DNA of 64,000 nucleotides, from positions 141,857,450-141,921,449 of the forward strand of contig OX578134.1 in the NCBI GenBank assembly GCA_951213105.1, written 5' to 3'. Positions 49,901 to 61,069 of the stretch are shown in pieces. The notes below the pieces were generated by a model. The model ran no database searches, had not been told where the DNA came from, and worked only from the letters and a program-made list of their open reading frames with translations. The position numbers and the translations under genes were made by a program. This DNA comes from Amaurobius ferox. Its lineage: Eukaryota; Arthropoda; Arachnida; Araneae; Amaurobiidae. The number at the start of each line of letters is the position of its first letter. Position 1 is the first letter of the stretch.

Positions 49901-52028
49901 CATTTACTACCAAATCTCTAAAAGATTTGCTTCCATTTTCCAAATCGTTAATATGTACCTCTTCACTACCCAAATGTGGCACTACATTATTTTCCGAAAA
50001 ATTTCTGCTCACATACTCTTCCCGAATGACCTGAGACTCATTCACTACCGGTGCCAGATCTGCTTTGCATTTGGCACATGCATTCGTATGGAACTCTTTC
50101 GGTTTACAGTCCTCTACCACACGAACGTTTTTTCCACTACTCATCTGCGAGTCAGGCACAGCAATACGCTTTGCGACACTACTTAGGTTTGAGTCTGCAA
50201 TTTCCGACTCATTTGCCGGTTCATGATTTGAAATCGAAAGTAAATTATTCGTACATTGATAACCAACAAAAGGAATGGAAGAGTTTGAAAACTTAAAACA
50301 GAAGTGATTATAATCTATAATAGCATTATGTTTATGTAAAAACTTGTTACCAAGGATTACATTATATGAAATAGGAGCTGGTGATTTTAACACAAAAAAT
50401 TCGGTAGGGAATCTTTCTTTTCCCAAATTTAGTGAAATAGTGGCTAAACATTCAACTTTAGTATCTTGTGAACTAAAGCTACGCAAAATTGTTGGTTTGT
50501 ATGTTAGCAACATATGTGCAATGGGTACAGTATTTAAAGCTTCCTCATACACTAAATTAATTGAACTACCCGTATCAATCAATATTGACACTTCACTGCT
50601 CACTAATTTTCCTTTTATAATAGAAGAAGATGACAAAGAATTTGTAATATTATGACAAATATTATTTTCCTCAAAATGTGATGTTTGCCTATCAAAAGTT
50701 TTTCTATTATTATAATTGTGCATGGGATATCTACTCTGATTCCCAGAAGAATGATTTTTGGAATTTTGCAAAGATTTATATGACTCCTTATTTTTATAAT
50801 TTTGCGTTCCTTGCTTTCTATACTTCCACTCATTTGCAGACATTTGCCCTCTGTGTCTTTCACCCTGGTGATACCTAGTTCCAGGACTGGTATAAATTTT
50901 CCTACATTTTATACCGTACACATCTCTTTTTTGAAAAACCTTTTTCCAACACTGTTCTTGAACGTGACCTAATTTACCACATTTGTCACACTTTGGACGC
51001 GGTGAACGCTTTTCGTTAACTTTATCTGAATTAAACTTAAATTTTTCTATTTTACCCCTAAGAAATTCAATGTCCCTTTCCTGTTCTAACACTTTTCTTT
51101 TTAAATCTGACATACTTTCACTTTGATCTGGTGTGAGAACATATTTTTCTGGTGTGAGAACACCTTTTTTTGTAAGTACCGGATTAGTCAAGTACATAGC
51201 ATTATTTTCATTTAAAATAGATTCCTCAAGAATTGCAAGTTTTCTAGCCGAATAAAAATCTCTAGGGTTTTGTGACAACACCAATCTTTTTAGTTCCGGA
51301 TATAAACCATTAATAAATGAAGTTTTTAAAAGTGTTTGCCTGATTTTATTCTCACTTTCGGAATCTACATCTTCCGGAACAACCTTAAATGAAGCAGCTT
51401 CGATTCTCATCGAAAACTGTTTAACCGACTCATTTGGTCTCTGTGTAAAGTTCACGAGTGAAATTATGTTTTTAGTAACATTTTCGGTCACTTCAAAATG
51501 ATCTTTCAAAATGTGAATAATTTCCTGCAAATTTTTACAATTTCTGTGCTTTGGATTCTCTTCAATCAATCTATTTGCTTCCCCCTCTAAATTCAATCTC
51601 AAACAAACTACTTTGTCACACTCACTCCAGTTTGCATGAGTGGCTACTAAATTTAACTTTTCCAAAAACTGTGACAACGAAAGCTCTGAATTTCCCGAGA
51701 ATTTTGGAACATGATGTGCGAACTTAGGTGTGAAAATATGGAATGATTTTAACATGTTATCATTTACCGATGAAGCACTGTTTTGATTTGGCAAAGTGCC
51801 AGAAGAAGAATTCAGACATACCGGCGATTTATCTGATATATTTTCCTCATTAGATTTAGCTTTGTGGCTAACACTTTTAACTTTACCTCTAGAATTAACA
51901 GTATCCGATTCAGTAGCAATATCAAGCGACAAATTCAAGGAGGAATTTAATTTTTTACTTGAATTTTTACTCATCTTACCGACATTTACTTTTTTGTTTC
52001 TAGTAATTGGAGCCATTTTGCATAACAA
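46818..52028 (-). CDS. Gag-pol polyprotein of a Ty3/gypsy element, C-terminally chimeric
   Basis: 1736 open codons. Order by rough residue: Gag capsid-like region with FTPKFAHHVPKFSG (about 95-110); zinc knuckle CDKCGKLGHVQEQC (about 346-360); aspartic protease LIDTGSS (catalytic Asp about 485); reverse transcriptase with CDFRKLHKLT and the YIDD catalytic box (about 1072-1075); RNase H starting at HTDAS (about 1220) and IYCDQ; integrase zinc finger (HHCC, about 1469-1505); integrase catalytic residues in MDVVG (about 1540), TDQGSNF (about 1600) and GLVERLNGT (about 1635), a D-D-35-E spacing. The order PR-RT-RH-IN is diagnostic of Ty3/gypsy. Gag and Pol share one frame with no shift. The last 41 or so codons come from repeat R and are not element sequence. 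MLCKMAP offers two possible starts, at 52028 and 52013; the second is as likely. Confidence 0.9.
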   Translation of the reverse strand: MLCKMAPITRNKKVNVGKMSKNSSKKLNSSLNLSLDIATESDTVNSRGKVKSVSHKAKSNEENISDKSPVCLNSSSGTLPNQNSASSVNDNMLKSFHIFTPKFAHHVPKFSGNSELSLSQFLEKLNLVATHANWSECDKVVCLRLNLEGEANRLIEENPKHRNCKNLQEIIHILKDHFEVTENVTKNIISLVNFTQRPNESVKQFSMRIEAASFKVVPEDVDSESENKIRQTLLKTSFINGLYPELKRLVLSQNPRDFYSARKLAILEESILNENNAMYLTNPVLTKKGVLTPEKYVLTPDQSESMSDLKRKVLEQERDIEFLRGKIEKFKFNSDKVNEKRSPRPKCDKCGKLGHVQEQCWKKVFQKRDVYGIKCRKIYTSPGTRYHQGERHRGQMSANEWKYRKQGTQNYKNKESYKSLQNSKNHSSGNQSRYPMHNYNNRKTFDRQTSHFEENNICHNITNSLSSSSIIKGKLVSSEVSILIDTGSSINLVYEEALNTVPIAHMLLTYKPTILRSFSSQDTKVECLATISLNLGKERFPTEFFVLKSPAPISYNVILGNKFLHKHNAIIDYNHFCFKFSNSSIPFVGYQCTNNLLSISNHEPANESEIADSNLSSVAKRIAVPDSQMSSGKNVRVVEDCKPKEFHTNACAKCKADLAPVVNESQVIREEYVSRNFSENNVVPHLGSEEVHINDLENGSKSFRDLVVNAQNVTLHMGEKQNHVRGGTEEVAQHKNLNIKTVNNLCRVKETLNTKIKEPIIVKNSQKCIIPPLSESFIKIKLSEGFPENSTLLLESEKNDHIFIARAVYRAPKDGIIWVRVANPEEKPYHLNKGRKVAHVQEIQVSEEVEVNVVSEGELDSSEPLEPFESWGGDFDLSHLQKDQKHKLSTLLNKYRQVFAKNVAELSGCKTILHEINLETSVPVYQKPYKVPHHLQGELNRQVTELLEAKIIKPSFSPYNTPVLFVRKPDGSYRLCCDFRKLHKLTITENFPIPNISELIDGLAGATFFSTLDLTSGFYQLHLNPQDSHKSAFSTPTGHYEWCRTPFGLKNAPASFQRLMSLVLAGLSGIYIDDVIISSKTFEEHMMKLEEVFIKLSQHGLRLKPSKCFFFRKTIKYLGFRVSEGKVQPDPHNIDLVQKFKVPTCVKNIRQFLGLTGFYRKFVPDYAKITLPLTNLLKSKQKKFVWSQEAQEAFEILKNKLIQEPILKLPNFNLPFTLHTDASNYALGSVLSQLDENGLSHPVSFASRKLQGAEVNYSVVEKEALAVVWATQQFKHYLLGKHFKIYCDQASLSFIFKLRDPTSRIARWIVSLQAFDYEIIHKPGKHNVVADYFSRCIDESSSKKSQNTQKQTVPKSIVESVPTKISGKVVVQNNDSSENINAIVENSQDQVQTTVEASLVTRIAIGQLKDPRCIKIKNLLEKGVKPYPQKLSFFMKNGMLHCIHKNPKQRQQYNERVVIPQDLVSEILWLCHDSPVAAHCGFQRTLAKISVNYYWPDMHAQTENYVKSCTTCVKNRGFRNNKAPIQKFPITTYPFERVAMDVVGPLPISNSGMKYILVITDYFTRWPEAYPLATVKTEDILACLERFISIHGIPAHLITDQGSNFISEAANNLYKKLGIKKHNTSAYHPQSDGLVERLNGTLVRSLKNLVYSDKGDWDRMIQFALMAHRTSVHASTGESPAHLVFGRDPVLPDALLNYVNATWENHSPSSHESREPCISSASQSINISICLIAETL

Positions 52029-52334
52029 TCAAATATACTCGTATAGTTTAACACAATATGCAATTGCAATGTTCTTAAACAGTATTTACAATAAAACCAG
52101 TTTTTATCAAATCAAATGACATAAATATGCAAACAAATCAATTTTTTTTTATCAAATGGCACATATCAAATTCCAAGAACACTCGTTTTTGAGAATACCG
52201 AAAACAGAACATGGAACTCTGTTTACTTAAGAAAACACTCATTTTAGCACAACGGTAATTTTTAACCTTCAAAATTTCAATTCTTAAGAAAATTTTTTAA
52301 AAATTTTAATTCTCTCAGCTCTTCCCCACTCACC

Positions 52335-52353
52335 GAGAAAAGTAACGGCACCA
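52335..52353 (-). promoter_or_regulatory. Likely primer-binding site of the gypsy element
   Basis: In minus sense, four bases after the LTR end, TGGTGCCGTTACTTTTCTC begins with TGGTGCC, complementary to a tRNA 3' end GGCACCA. The matching tRNA species cannot be named from this sequence alone. Confidence 0.65.
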
Positions 52354-52357
52354 ATTC

Positions 52358-53528
52358 TGTCGCGAACGTTTTGGTATACTCGACAGAGAAGACAAAGTTT
52401 TGAAATCAAACACATTTATTAAACATGAAATAACAAGGCAGTTGATCGAAAACAGTGGAGTACAAGCATTTCTCGCAATAACTCAGAGTTACACTCGGTA
52501 GGGTGACCATTAAGAACACCCCTGGAGGAAGAGGAACCAAGAGAATACACATATTTTCTGATACATAAAATAAACACAATATTCCTCATATTATACTTGA
52601 CATTTATATATCACATTTGTATACTTTGAACATATACGACATTTTCATATAACATCATCAATGACTCGATACTCACGAGGATTTTACAATTAACACTCTA
52701 TTCGTTAGGTGGAAGACTAAATATATATAAAACTTTACCTCGTCTCTTTTAAATATAACATTTACAATTCTGTACCATGGGAAAGGATATCAGGATGGAC
52801 TCTCGGCATAAACTCATCGAGATTCTTGCGCAGAACAAAATCCATAATGGTCGGGAAACTAGACTACACAACATCATGCTGGCGGAATTCGACATCTTGG
52901 TTGGTTACGGAGATTGGTTGATTCGTACCTTAGGACACAAGGCGGAGTCAGGCAAATACAAATCGCTGTAAAATGAGCTTTCCCTCTAGCCCTATTAGCG
53001 ATTCAAGCCGACCAGTGAAAGAACCATTTTCTCTTTTCACAAGATTCATTATTCCATTACTACCAGGCTGATTCATTTAAAAACACGAGTGACTCATCTC
53101 TGAACCGAGCCAAACGACTCTACGCACAACTTGTCGAACTATGTTACATATTTTAATCACATCCTTCCACTTTCAAAATTAATCCACCTTTTCTTAAAAT
53201 TCGCGATCATACGCGGATCAAACACACACGTCTACATTTTTCCACGACTCCTTCCACTCTGCTTCCAAAATCCTTTTTCAAACGCGCGCGTGCGCAAAAC
53301 CTGCAAGTTCCCAACTAGCGACTGAGAAGCGAAAATACAAAACTATTACTATTTTTCAGGAACATAAACACTTTTGCGATTTTAGAGTTCACTTCCCTTA
53401 AAAGTCAATGTAATTGAAAACATGTAGAAAAGACATTTACATTTCGAAATTGACACTTTCAATCACACAGAAATAAAACAATACTTTAATATACAATTTT
53501 AACACAGAGGTGTGAAAGCCTTATCACA
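52358..53528 (-). repeat. 5' LTR of the gypsy element
   Basis: 1171 bp, starting TG and ending CA on the plus strand (TGTCGCGAACG at one end, TTATCACA at the other), i.e. TG...CA in element sense. A TATA-like stretch in sense lies near 52709-52727. An AATAAA in sense at about 52414-52420 lies close to the primer-binding site, as expected for polyadenylation in the R region. A small open frame on the opposite strand (52777-52971) is not taken as a gene. Confidence 0.8.
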
Positions 53529-54080
53529 CTATTTCATTCCAGTGAGGTACTACCTCTTAAATAAAATACATTATCCAGTCCATGTATCATAGGATATGCT
53601 TTTGCAAAAGTAAAACAAATTGCTGTTTTTGTTGTCTCAGTTGAACCATTTTTCTTTTTATCTCAGACAGTTCTTTTGTACCTAGTAGAAACACATTTTT
53701 CAAGCATTGCCGTGACATCGGGCACATGCATCAACATACATGTATTCCTTCACCGTAAAAGAACTTGATAGCCCTCTTTTAAATGCATCGTTAAAACAAT
53801 GCAGCGTCCGTAAATTTGTAATCCGATAATGCAGCATAAATACTGCAATCTCATGCAACAAATTTGATATTGTCACGCTAGCTTTCTGATGAGACGTTTT
53901 CATGTCTGAATAAATTCAATTCCATGCAGATATTTGTTTCAAGTGTCAAACGGCGTCAAAGTGTTTCTGCAATTAAGCAAATTGAAATATTAATAGATTG
54001 AGATGCACTCGATATACAAGGTTCTCTAGACTCATGACTGGAAGGAGAATGGTTTTCCCAGGTGGCATTAACATAATTTA
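53529..54080 (+). repeat. 552-bp direct repeat R, right copy (family B)
   Basis: Begins directly after the outer LTR edge and continues at 54081 into sequence (TTACTCATGCATATTTGATAAG) that is the natural continuation of family B as seen at 30.0 and 58.5 kb. The right copy is therefore in its ancestral context on its right side, and the left copy is ancestral on its left side. Confidence 0.9.
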
Positions 54081-54860
54081 TTACTCATGCATATTTGATA
54101 AGCATATATTATCTGTGAGAAGGAAAACAACTTTTTTTAATTACGTACAGAGATGCATGCTATGCATGGGATTGTCGCCAAATTTTCAATTTAATTGTAA
54201 AAATTTTGAATAGTATGCATATCAAAAAAATATATATTTGTATATTTATACAATAAAAATACTTCAAAATCGCAATTAGATACGTATAAAAGTGTTATTT
54301 TATATCGTATTTCTTATGCTGCGATGCAATATTTATTTATATAATACCATATATTATACCCTTGTTATATCTAGGTGCATCAATATAGGTAAAATATTTC
54401 GTCTAACAACCGCCTGCATCGTTTATAATATTTACGTACACTCGAGTACATTGATGGCTGTTAATTATAAACTATGCTAATTATAGCCTCTACGAGTATA
54501 AATTATAAAGGTTTGATGAGAGCAAATTATGAACTATGGAAAAATCATTTTAGATAAATAATTGAAATATTAAATACCTTTTTAAAGCATATATTTGACC
54601 CTGCATGCATGACAGATGTATATTATTTTTATTGTAATAAGAGTTCTTAGGGTTATTTTTTTAAAGAAACAGGAAACCGCATTTAATCTGAGCGTAATCA
54701 AATGATTACTATCAAATGAATACTACAGACATCAGATAAGGCACAACTACAGTTGTTTCTTCTATCCAATAATTACTAAAATTTCGTTGTGAACTTCTAT
54801 TTCAGACTCCTAATAATACATTTTACCGAGAAAAAATGTAAATTTTTAGTACGCCTATCA
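54081..54860. other. Noncoding stretch
   Basis: The first 45 bases finish the family B unit. The rest is AT-rich with no recognisable feature. Confidence 0.5.
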
Positions 54861-54864
54861 CGTT

Positions 54865-55215
54865 TTTCACCATATCCTGTTGCGAAACAGAATTTTTTGG
54901 GCGCTTTCCGTCATCAACTCCTCGCAGCTTCCTGAAAATATTAATCCAACAGTACAGATTAAATCTTGTGAGGCAAATAACTTTTTGTCACGATAACTTT
55001 GAGAGGAGTCTCCTTTAAGATGAAGTAAATTGGATTGCGCGTAAATATTTGTTTTTGGGGTCGCATGTCCAACAGCATCCAAGTTGTTGTGTAAATAAAA
55101 CAATTGAAATATTGATGGAATTGATGCAATTCCGGTTGTGTAAATATGCTAGAGCGTCAATTTGATTTCGAAAAAGAGTTGACAGAGTATGTTGGTCATG
55201 CATATGCTATGAGCA
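54865..55215 (+). repeat. Repeat family B, copy 6
   Basis: A diverged copy: CAGATTAAATCTTGTGAGGC, TTTTGTCACGATAACTTTGAG, GTAAATATTTGTTT, CAACAGCATCCAAGTTGTTG, AATTGAAATATTGATGGAA. Same direction as the other B copies. Confidence 0.6.
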
Positions 55216-55659
55216 TGTGGCATGTGTAAAAATAATGCTGAAGGCTTTTATTTAAATACAAAAAGGCTAGTGATTGCAAACATGTATACGCATAATTCAT
55301 GAATGACATTTAAGTTATACAATTATTCTACAATGAGTTTATATTTTGAGTGTCCAATTTACGTGTATGAAAATCCTTGATAATTAACATTAATCGCTGA
55401 TGTGTCATATGAGCAAGATATGGCAGAAACGTTTATTTAGTAAAATATATTTTTGTATGTAAGGCAGTAGAAACATTTTTACACTGACGGAAAATGTAGC
55501 CAATAGAACGTCTAAGAATACTCCAAAATTATTAGACTCATTTCCGGTTCTAGAGAATTGTGTTTTGAGATTAAATCTAAACAGTTGATACCCTACCTGA
55601 ATTACATAAAGTGTTACAGGAAAAAATAGTAGCAACCAGCTCCCTATCCTGGCAAGAGG

Positions 55660-55735
55660 GATGTTAGAATAGAGTTAAAACGGAATGTTAGAATGGATTT
55701 TAAACGGAATGTTAGAATGGTGAAATATTAGATAA
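55660..55735 (+). repeat. Short tandem repeat of GGAATGTTAGAATGG
   Basis: About three imperfect copies of a 24-bp unit containing AAACGGAATGTTAGAATGG. Confidence 0.75.
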
Positions 55736-55908
55736 TTCAAGTAATTCATTACGTGGACGAAGTAGTTTAGCAATTAGAACGTCTGGAAGTAAGCCGGAAG
55801 ACTCTAGGTTGTGCCCCAGACGTTCACTGGTCCAAACATATCCATGGGGGGAGTGCAATGGCAAAGCCTGAAGATATATTTTTAGAGTATCTACACAAAC
55901 AATTAGCT

Positions 55909-55959
55909 TCCATCCTGTTGCTCCAAGTCCTCTGGACGAGCCGGACGGCCTGGGGCTTT
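55909..55959 (-). mobile_element. 51-bp GC-rich insert with 15-bp direct repeats
   Basis: CACAAACAATTAGCT occurs perfectly at 55894-55908 and 55960-55974. The 51 bp between are much more GC-rich than the surroundings (TCCTCTGGACGAGCCGGACG). This looks like the duplication around a severely 5'-truncated retroposon; the strand is a guess. Confidence 0.5.
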
Positions 55960-56198
55960 CACAAACAATTAGCTACCAAGTACATTTCTTTATAATCCAC
56001 CATTCTACATAAATATAGAAAATAAATCGAATAATATATAATTAAAGTGAAAGTTGCTTGTTAGCGGGTTATTTGAATAGACATTGCCTTTAAAAAATCC
56101 CCTTTATGTTTTAACACTGCGAGTGTGTTGAGATTAAAATTAAATCTAATACTCTGAAAATAATTACTTTTCAATCTTTTAAATTGTGTTAAAGTGTA

Positions 56199-57788
56199 CT
56201 AGTGTCGAAAATTAAAGTTACAGACACATTTTTTGCAATAATTCAAAATAGCTACAGTTAATACTTTAAAAAATTGTTGCTATATATAACGTGAGAAAGG
56301 TGAATGTAATGTAAGGATCCAGTGTTTGTTAAACGGTTGAAATGCTATGTTTGGTAAGAAAACGTGAAAGTAGCCGTTTTCCGAATATGAGAATTTCGTA
56401 TATAGAAGTGTTTTTCTTGCAGGAAAATTCACGATACGAACTGCTTTCAGCTAAAATGAGTTTTCGTAATTATTTAGATGATGGACTGAGATGGAGAACA
56501 CTCAGCTGGTTTGACGCTAGCCAGCCTCAAGCGGAGTTCACTCAATGGTTACGAGTGTATCCAATGGTGATATCCAAGTTATGGCACCAATTTCCAACAA
56601 TAGACACTATCAGCAGGAGGACCGGTCAAGAACTCCTACGAGCCATACGACACTTGAAAAGGATCGACACGTGGCATTAACTTCACGTCGCCATCGATAG
56701 ATGACAGATAGAGAGCTTTCTCAGGATCTCGCTACAGCGTCTGGAACAATAATTTTTAGACGTAGTGTACACAGACGCCTAGCACAGAAGGCTCTTTGCA
56801 CCCGGTAACCAGTGGTGTATGGGTCCTCCTCAAAAGATCCCAGAAGAGAGCCCGTCTTTCTTGGAGCCAGGCGAATCATTCCTGGACACAGCAAGATTGA
56901 GGCCGTCTCCTCTTTAGTGATGAATCGAGAATCATAATCCAAAGTTATTCAGGGTGAGTTTTCAGCTGAAGAGTGCCTGGGGCCCGCTATCGTCCCTCGA
57001 ACGTAAGAGAAATCGGCCACTTTGTAGGAAGTGGAATCCTTTTTGGACGGCCGTATACCACTGCACACCTTAGATGCGGGCACCGTGACCTCACAGCGCT
57101 ATCGATCACTTTGATGGAAGTGGAATCCATGTGTGGTGAGAAATCTCATTGGATGATCGTACACCACTTCACATCTTCGATACGGGTACTGTGACCGCAC
57201 AGCACTATAGAATGAGGTCCTTGAACCTTATGTGCGGATTTCTTGAGAGCTTCCGGAGATTATTTTATTTTATGGACGATAATGCGAGATAACATGGAGC
57301 TCAACTTGACCGTTTGCTGGAGGAAGAGGGTATTAGTCGTATGGCGTGGCCATCAATGTCGCCAGACCTAAATCTTGCAGAGCATGTTTGGTATGCTCTA
57401 GTAAGACCCATTGAATGACGCTAATCCCATCCCAGGACCCCCCCCCCCAGGCATTCAAATCTTCGCTTTTAGAAGAATGGGATTTGTTGTCACTAGCTAT
57501 GATCAACAACCTCATTACAGTATGGGGGGGCTGTTGTGCTGCATTTAAAGCTGCGCAGGGTGGCCACAATCCTTATTAGCCACACCCTGCTGGAGATATG
57601 ATGTATCTAAATATGACCGTGTTTGGTCTCATTTGCATATCGCAAAAACTGTACATTCAGAATATTTTTTATGTTACTATTGACTGTCTTGTAATAAGGG
57701 GCATCTGTGTACAAATTTCATTACAATAAACCAGCTACTTTTCGAGATATCACATGTTTTGTTTTATAGCCTTAATTTTGGACACCAG
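56199..57788 (+). mobile_element. Decayed Tc1/mariner-type transposon (copy 2)
   Basis: 1590 bp with TIRs CTAGTGTCGAAAATTAA (left) and CTGGTGTCCAAAATTAA (right, reverse-complemented), and TA on both sides (56197-56198 and 57789-57790). The TIRs differ completely from copy 1 at 872-2274, so it is a different Tc1 subfamily. It carries a broken transposase on the plus strand with an internal duplication. Confidence 0.87.
56456..57579 (+). pseudogene. Tc1-family transposase pseudogene (copy 2)
   Basis: Starts MSFRNYLDDGLRWRTLSWFD, the usual opening of these enzymes, and continues as a helix-turn-helix to about 56680. In shifted frames it then gives ARLSWSQANHSW, LFSDESRIII (first catalytic Asp, about 56917), ARYRPSNVREI, a second-Asp region with DDNAR (about 57275), RMAWPSMSPDLN followed by AEHVW (final Glu, about 57360-57395) and GGHNPY before the stop. 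Frameshifts and stops disable it. The segment after VREI is duplicated (57027-57102 with 57117-57208). Confidence 0.85.
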
Positions 57789-57790
57789 TA

Positions 57791-58185
57791 ATTACTTTTC
57801 AATTAAGAATATATGACTATTTAATTAATAATATATTCCTATTTAATTAAGAATATATTCAGAATGTATATTTTGATTAGGGATATTTTACTTAATATAT
57901 ATTTAACTGATAGCGATACATGTTAGTAAAAATGAAAAATAACATATATATAAATGAATTCTTTGCCATCATTATTTCGAATTATGAAAAAACAATCGCA
58001 GGAGTGGTTATTGACTGCGATATAAACACCAACTTATTTGTAATATGACGCATATTCTTGATAGTTTTACCTTTACCTTTAGTTTCTAAATATTCCTCTT
58101 ACTCTACTATGCGAAATTTCATTTTCACTATTAACTTGACAACGCACACCCAAGCGATCATACACATTTGTTGAACATGAACTAT
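57791..58185. other. AT-rich noncoding stretch
   Basis: Contains three short repeats of AATTAAGAATATAT just after the Tc1 element. No other feature is recognised. Confidence 0.5.
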
Positions 58186-58189
58186 CCAT

Positions 58190-58530
58190 CTGTATTTGCA
58201 AAAACACAGTCTTTTATCTTCTACAACACACTAAAAATTGCAATCCGATAATACAGATTAAATGCCATCTCATGCAGAAAATACTTTCGGCTAGATAACT
58301 TTGCAATGAGAGGCTTTGTAGACAAAATATACATCATTTCAAGTAAATATTTTACATCGAAATTGTCAAACGGCTTCCAAGTGTTTACTCAATTAAGCAA
58401 ATTGAAATATTGTTGAAAAGAGACTGATTGCGCTTGACGAGGTCCACGGAAACAAAGGCGTGAGAGGGAATATGAGTCTGAAGTGAAATTAACAGAATTT
58501 ATTAAGCTTGTATATTTGATGAGCATGTAT
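58190..58530 (+). repeat. Repeat family B, copy 7
   Basis: One of the better kept old copies: TTGCAATCCGATAATACAG, CATCTCATGCAGAAAATA, TTGTCAAACGGCTTCCAAG, CAATTAAGCAAATTGAAATA, AACAGAATTTATTAAGC and TATATTTGATGAGCATGTA, in order and direction. Confidence 0.75.
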
Positions 58531-58789
58531 CTGGGATTAATACGGAAGGATTTAAAATCTCTAATTAATATCACTGATTGGAAAAATACATATATTAGAA
58601 ATAATTGAAATACTTCAAAATTTTAAGGCTAGTTTCAATATAAAGTTGTACAATTTAAAACATATTATATTTAATATATTATTTTGTTTACTATTTCATA
58701 TTTTACTTACTCCGTTTCAGTAACTTATGGTGTTTTAAATATTCTAATTAAACACTTGTCATCACTTTAATTACTTTTTTATAATCAAC

Positions 58790-59640
58790 TAGGGGACTCT
58801 GTCCCCTGCTCGCTTCGTTCGCTCAACCCCCTTCGGAAGGCTTCGCCTCCTATTCGCTGCGCTCGCAGAGATCGCATCATATCTATCTTTTCTGAAAATT
58901 CTACTTTCAAAACCCTCTTTCCTATCCCTGCCTATTTTCCGCAGGAGGGAATATCAGGGATTTTTCTCAGCCCAGGGAATCCAAAAAGTGAATTCCGTGA
59001 TCATGAGCTCGCTTCACGAGCTATTTCATGCTAAACTAAAGTTTAAATCGGTAAACGGTTCATTTCATTGTATTACCCTGCTATTTATCTATAAGTGTAC
59101 CGAATTTCATATTTTTGAATGCGTCAGTTTTTACGGTACGAGCCAGAGAATTTGCTAGACGTGCCGATACGAAAAAAAAATGTCCACTTCAAAAGTGCAT
59201 AAAAAGAAAAATATCTCTAAAACTATACGTTCTGCAAAAATTCACCCATGTAGGTACCTGACTACGAAAATGCGTGGTCATGCTATTGTTAGTCTATCCT
59301 GGACGCGAAGTCGCAGCTCAAATATTTTGTCTTTGATTTTAACATTAAATATTTCTTAAATTACAATATATATCCAAAAACGGTTTATTTCAGCGTATTC
59401 CCGAAGCTTTTTCTACAAGTGTACCAAATTTCATATTTTTATATGCAATAACTGCTGCGGTGCCAATCAAAGAATCTCGAGAACCGAGAAACATTTGTCA
59501 AACAGCGTCATCGAAGTCGTCGTCGGCAGCCACTTTTTTCAATATTGAGAGATATTCAAACAAAAATTCGTAATATTTCCTATTAGATCATATGTTTATA
59601 ATAATAAAGGAATATGTCTGTCTGTTTGTTTGTCTGTAGC
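58790..59640. other. GC-rich hairpin cluster and associated old repeat
   Basis: After CAACTA comes GGGGACTCTGTCCCC (a perfect short hairpin at about 58794-58808), then CTCGCTTCGTTCGCTC, CCTTCGGAAGG, GCTTCGCC and GCTGCGCTCGC, very unlike the surrounding AT-rich DNA. The following 750 bp contains two related segments (TATAAGTGTACCGAATTTCA at about 59090 and TACAAGTGTACCAAATTTCA at about 59415). On the minus strand the hairpin is followed by CTAGT, loosely like a Helitron 3' end. No ORF is seen. A TGTCTGTCTGTTTG patch lies at about 59612-59637. Confidence 0.45.
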
Positions 59641-59887
59641 AGAATATTTAAGCGTGGTAAGTCAGTTTAATTTGGCACAGGTGTACCTCGACTACTTAGA
59701 GGGAACAACTCATCGAGATATATTTTTAATTCAAATTAGTTTTATAGTTATTAAACGTTGAAATAGCATTTTGCTTGATTTTCGCACAAATTGTTCCTTA
59801 GCGATCAGAGAAATCATTGCAGAGTTTAAATCTTAACTCAAACGGAAAGATAGAATAATTATCTTTCAAATAAATATTATACATATT

Positions 59888-61065
<1,178 letters not shown>

Positions 61066-61069
61066 TTCT

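Larger units (their letters stand above)
46943..53528 (-). mobile_element. Ty3/gypsy LTR retrotransposon lacking its 3' LTR
   Basis: About 6.6 kb on the minus strand: one LTR (52358-53528), a primer-binding site, a leader and a single gag-pol frame. The frame runs through integrase and is then cut at 46943. The 3' end of pol, the polypurine tract and the 3' LTR are missing. The LTR edge is exact, meeting repeat R at 53529. No envelope gene is seen. The open frame and clean LTR indicate a young copy. It is flanked by identical copies of R, far longer than the 4-6 bp expected from integrase. Confidence 0.88.

Noticed and set aside
46943..53528. An endogenous retrovirus with an envelope gene
   Set aside because: No signal peptide, transmembrane or envelope-like frame is seen; the element is cut just after integrase.
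46391..54080. The two 552-bp R copies as the LTRs of the gypsy element
   Set aside because: A proper LTR with TG/CA ends and an adjacent primer-binding site lies at 52358-53528, and R belongs to an older dispersed family found elsewhere without gypsy sequence.
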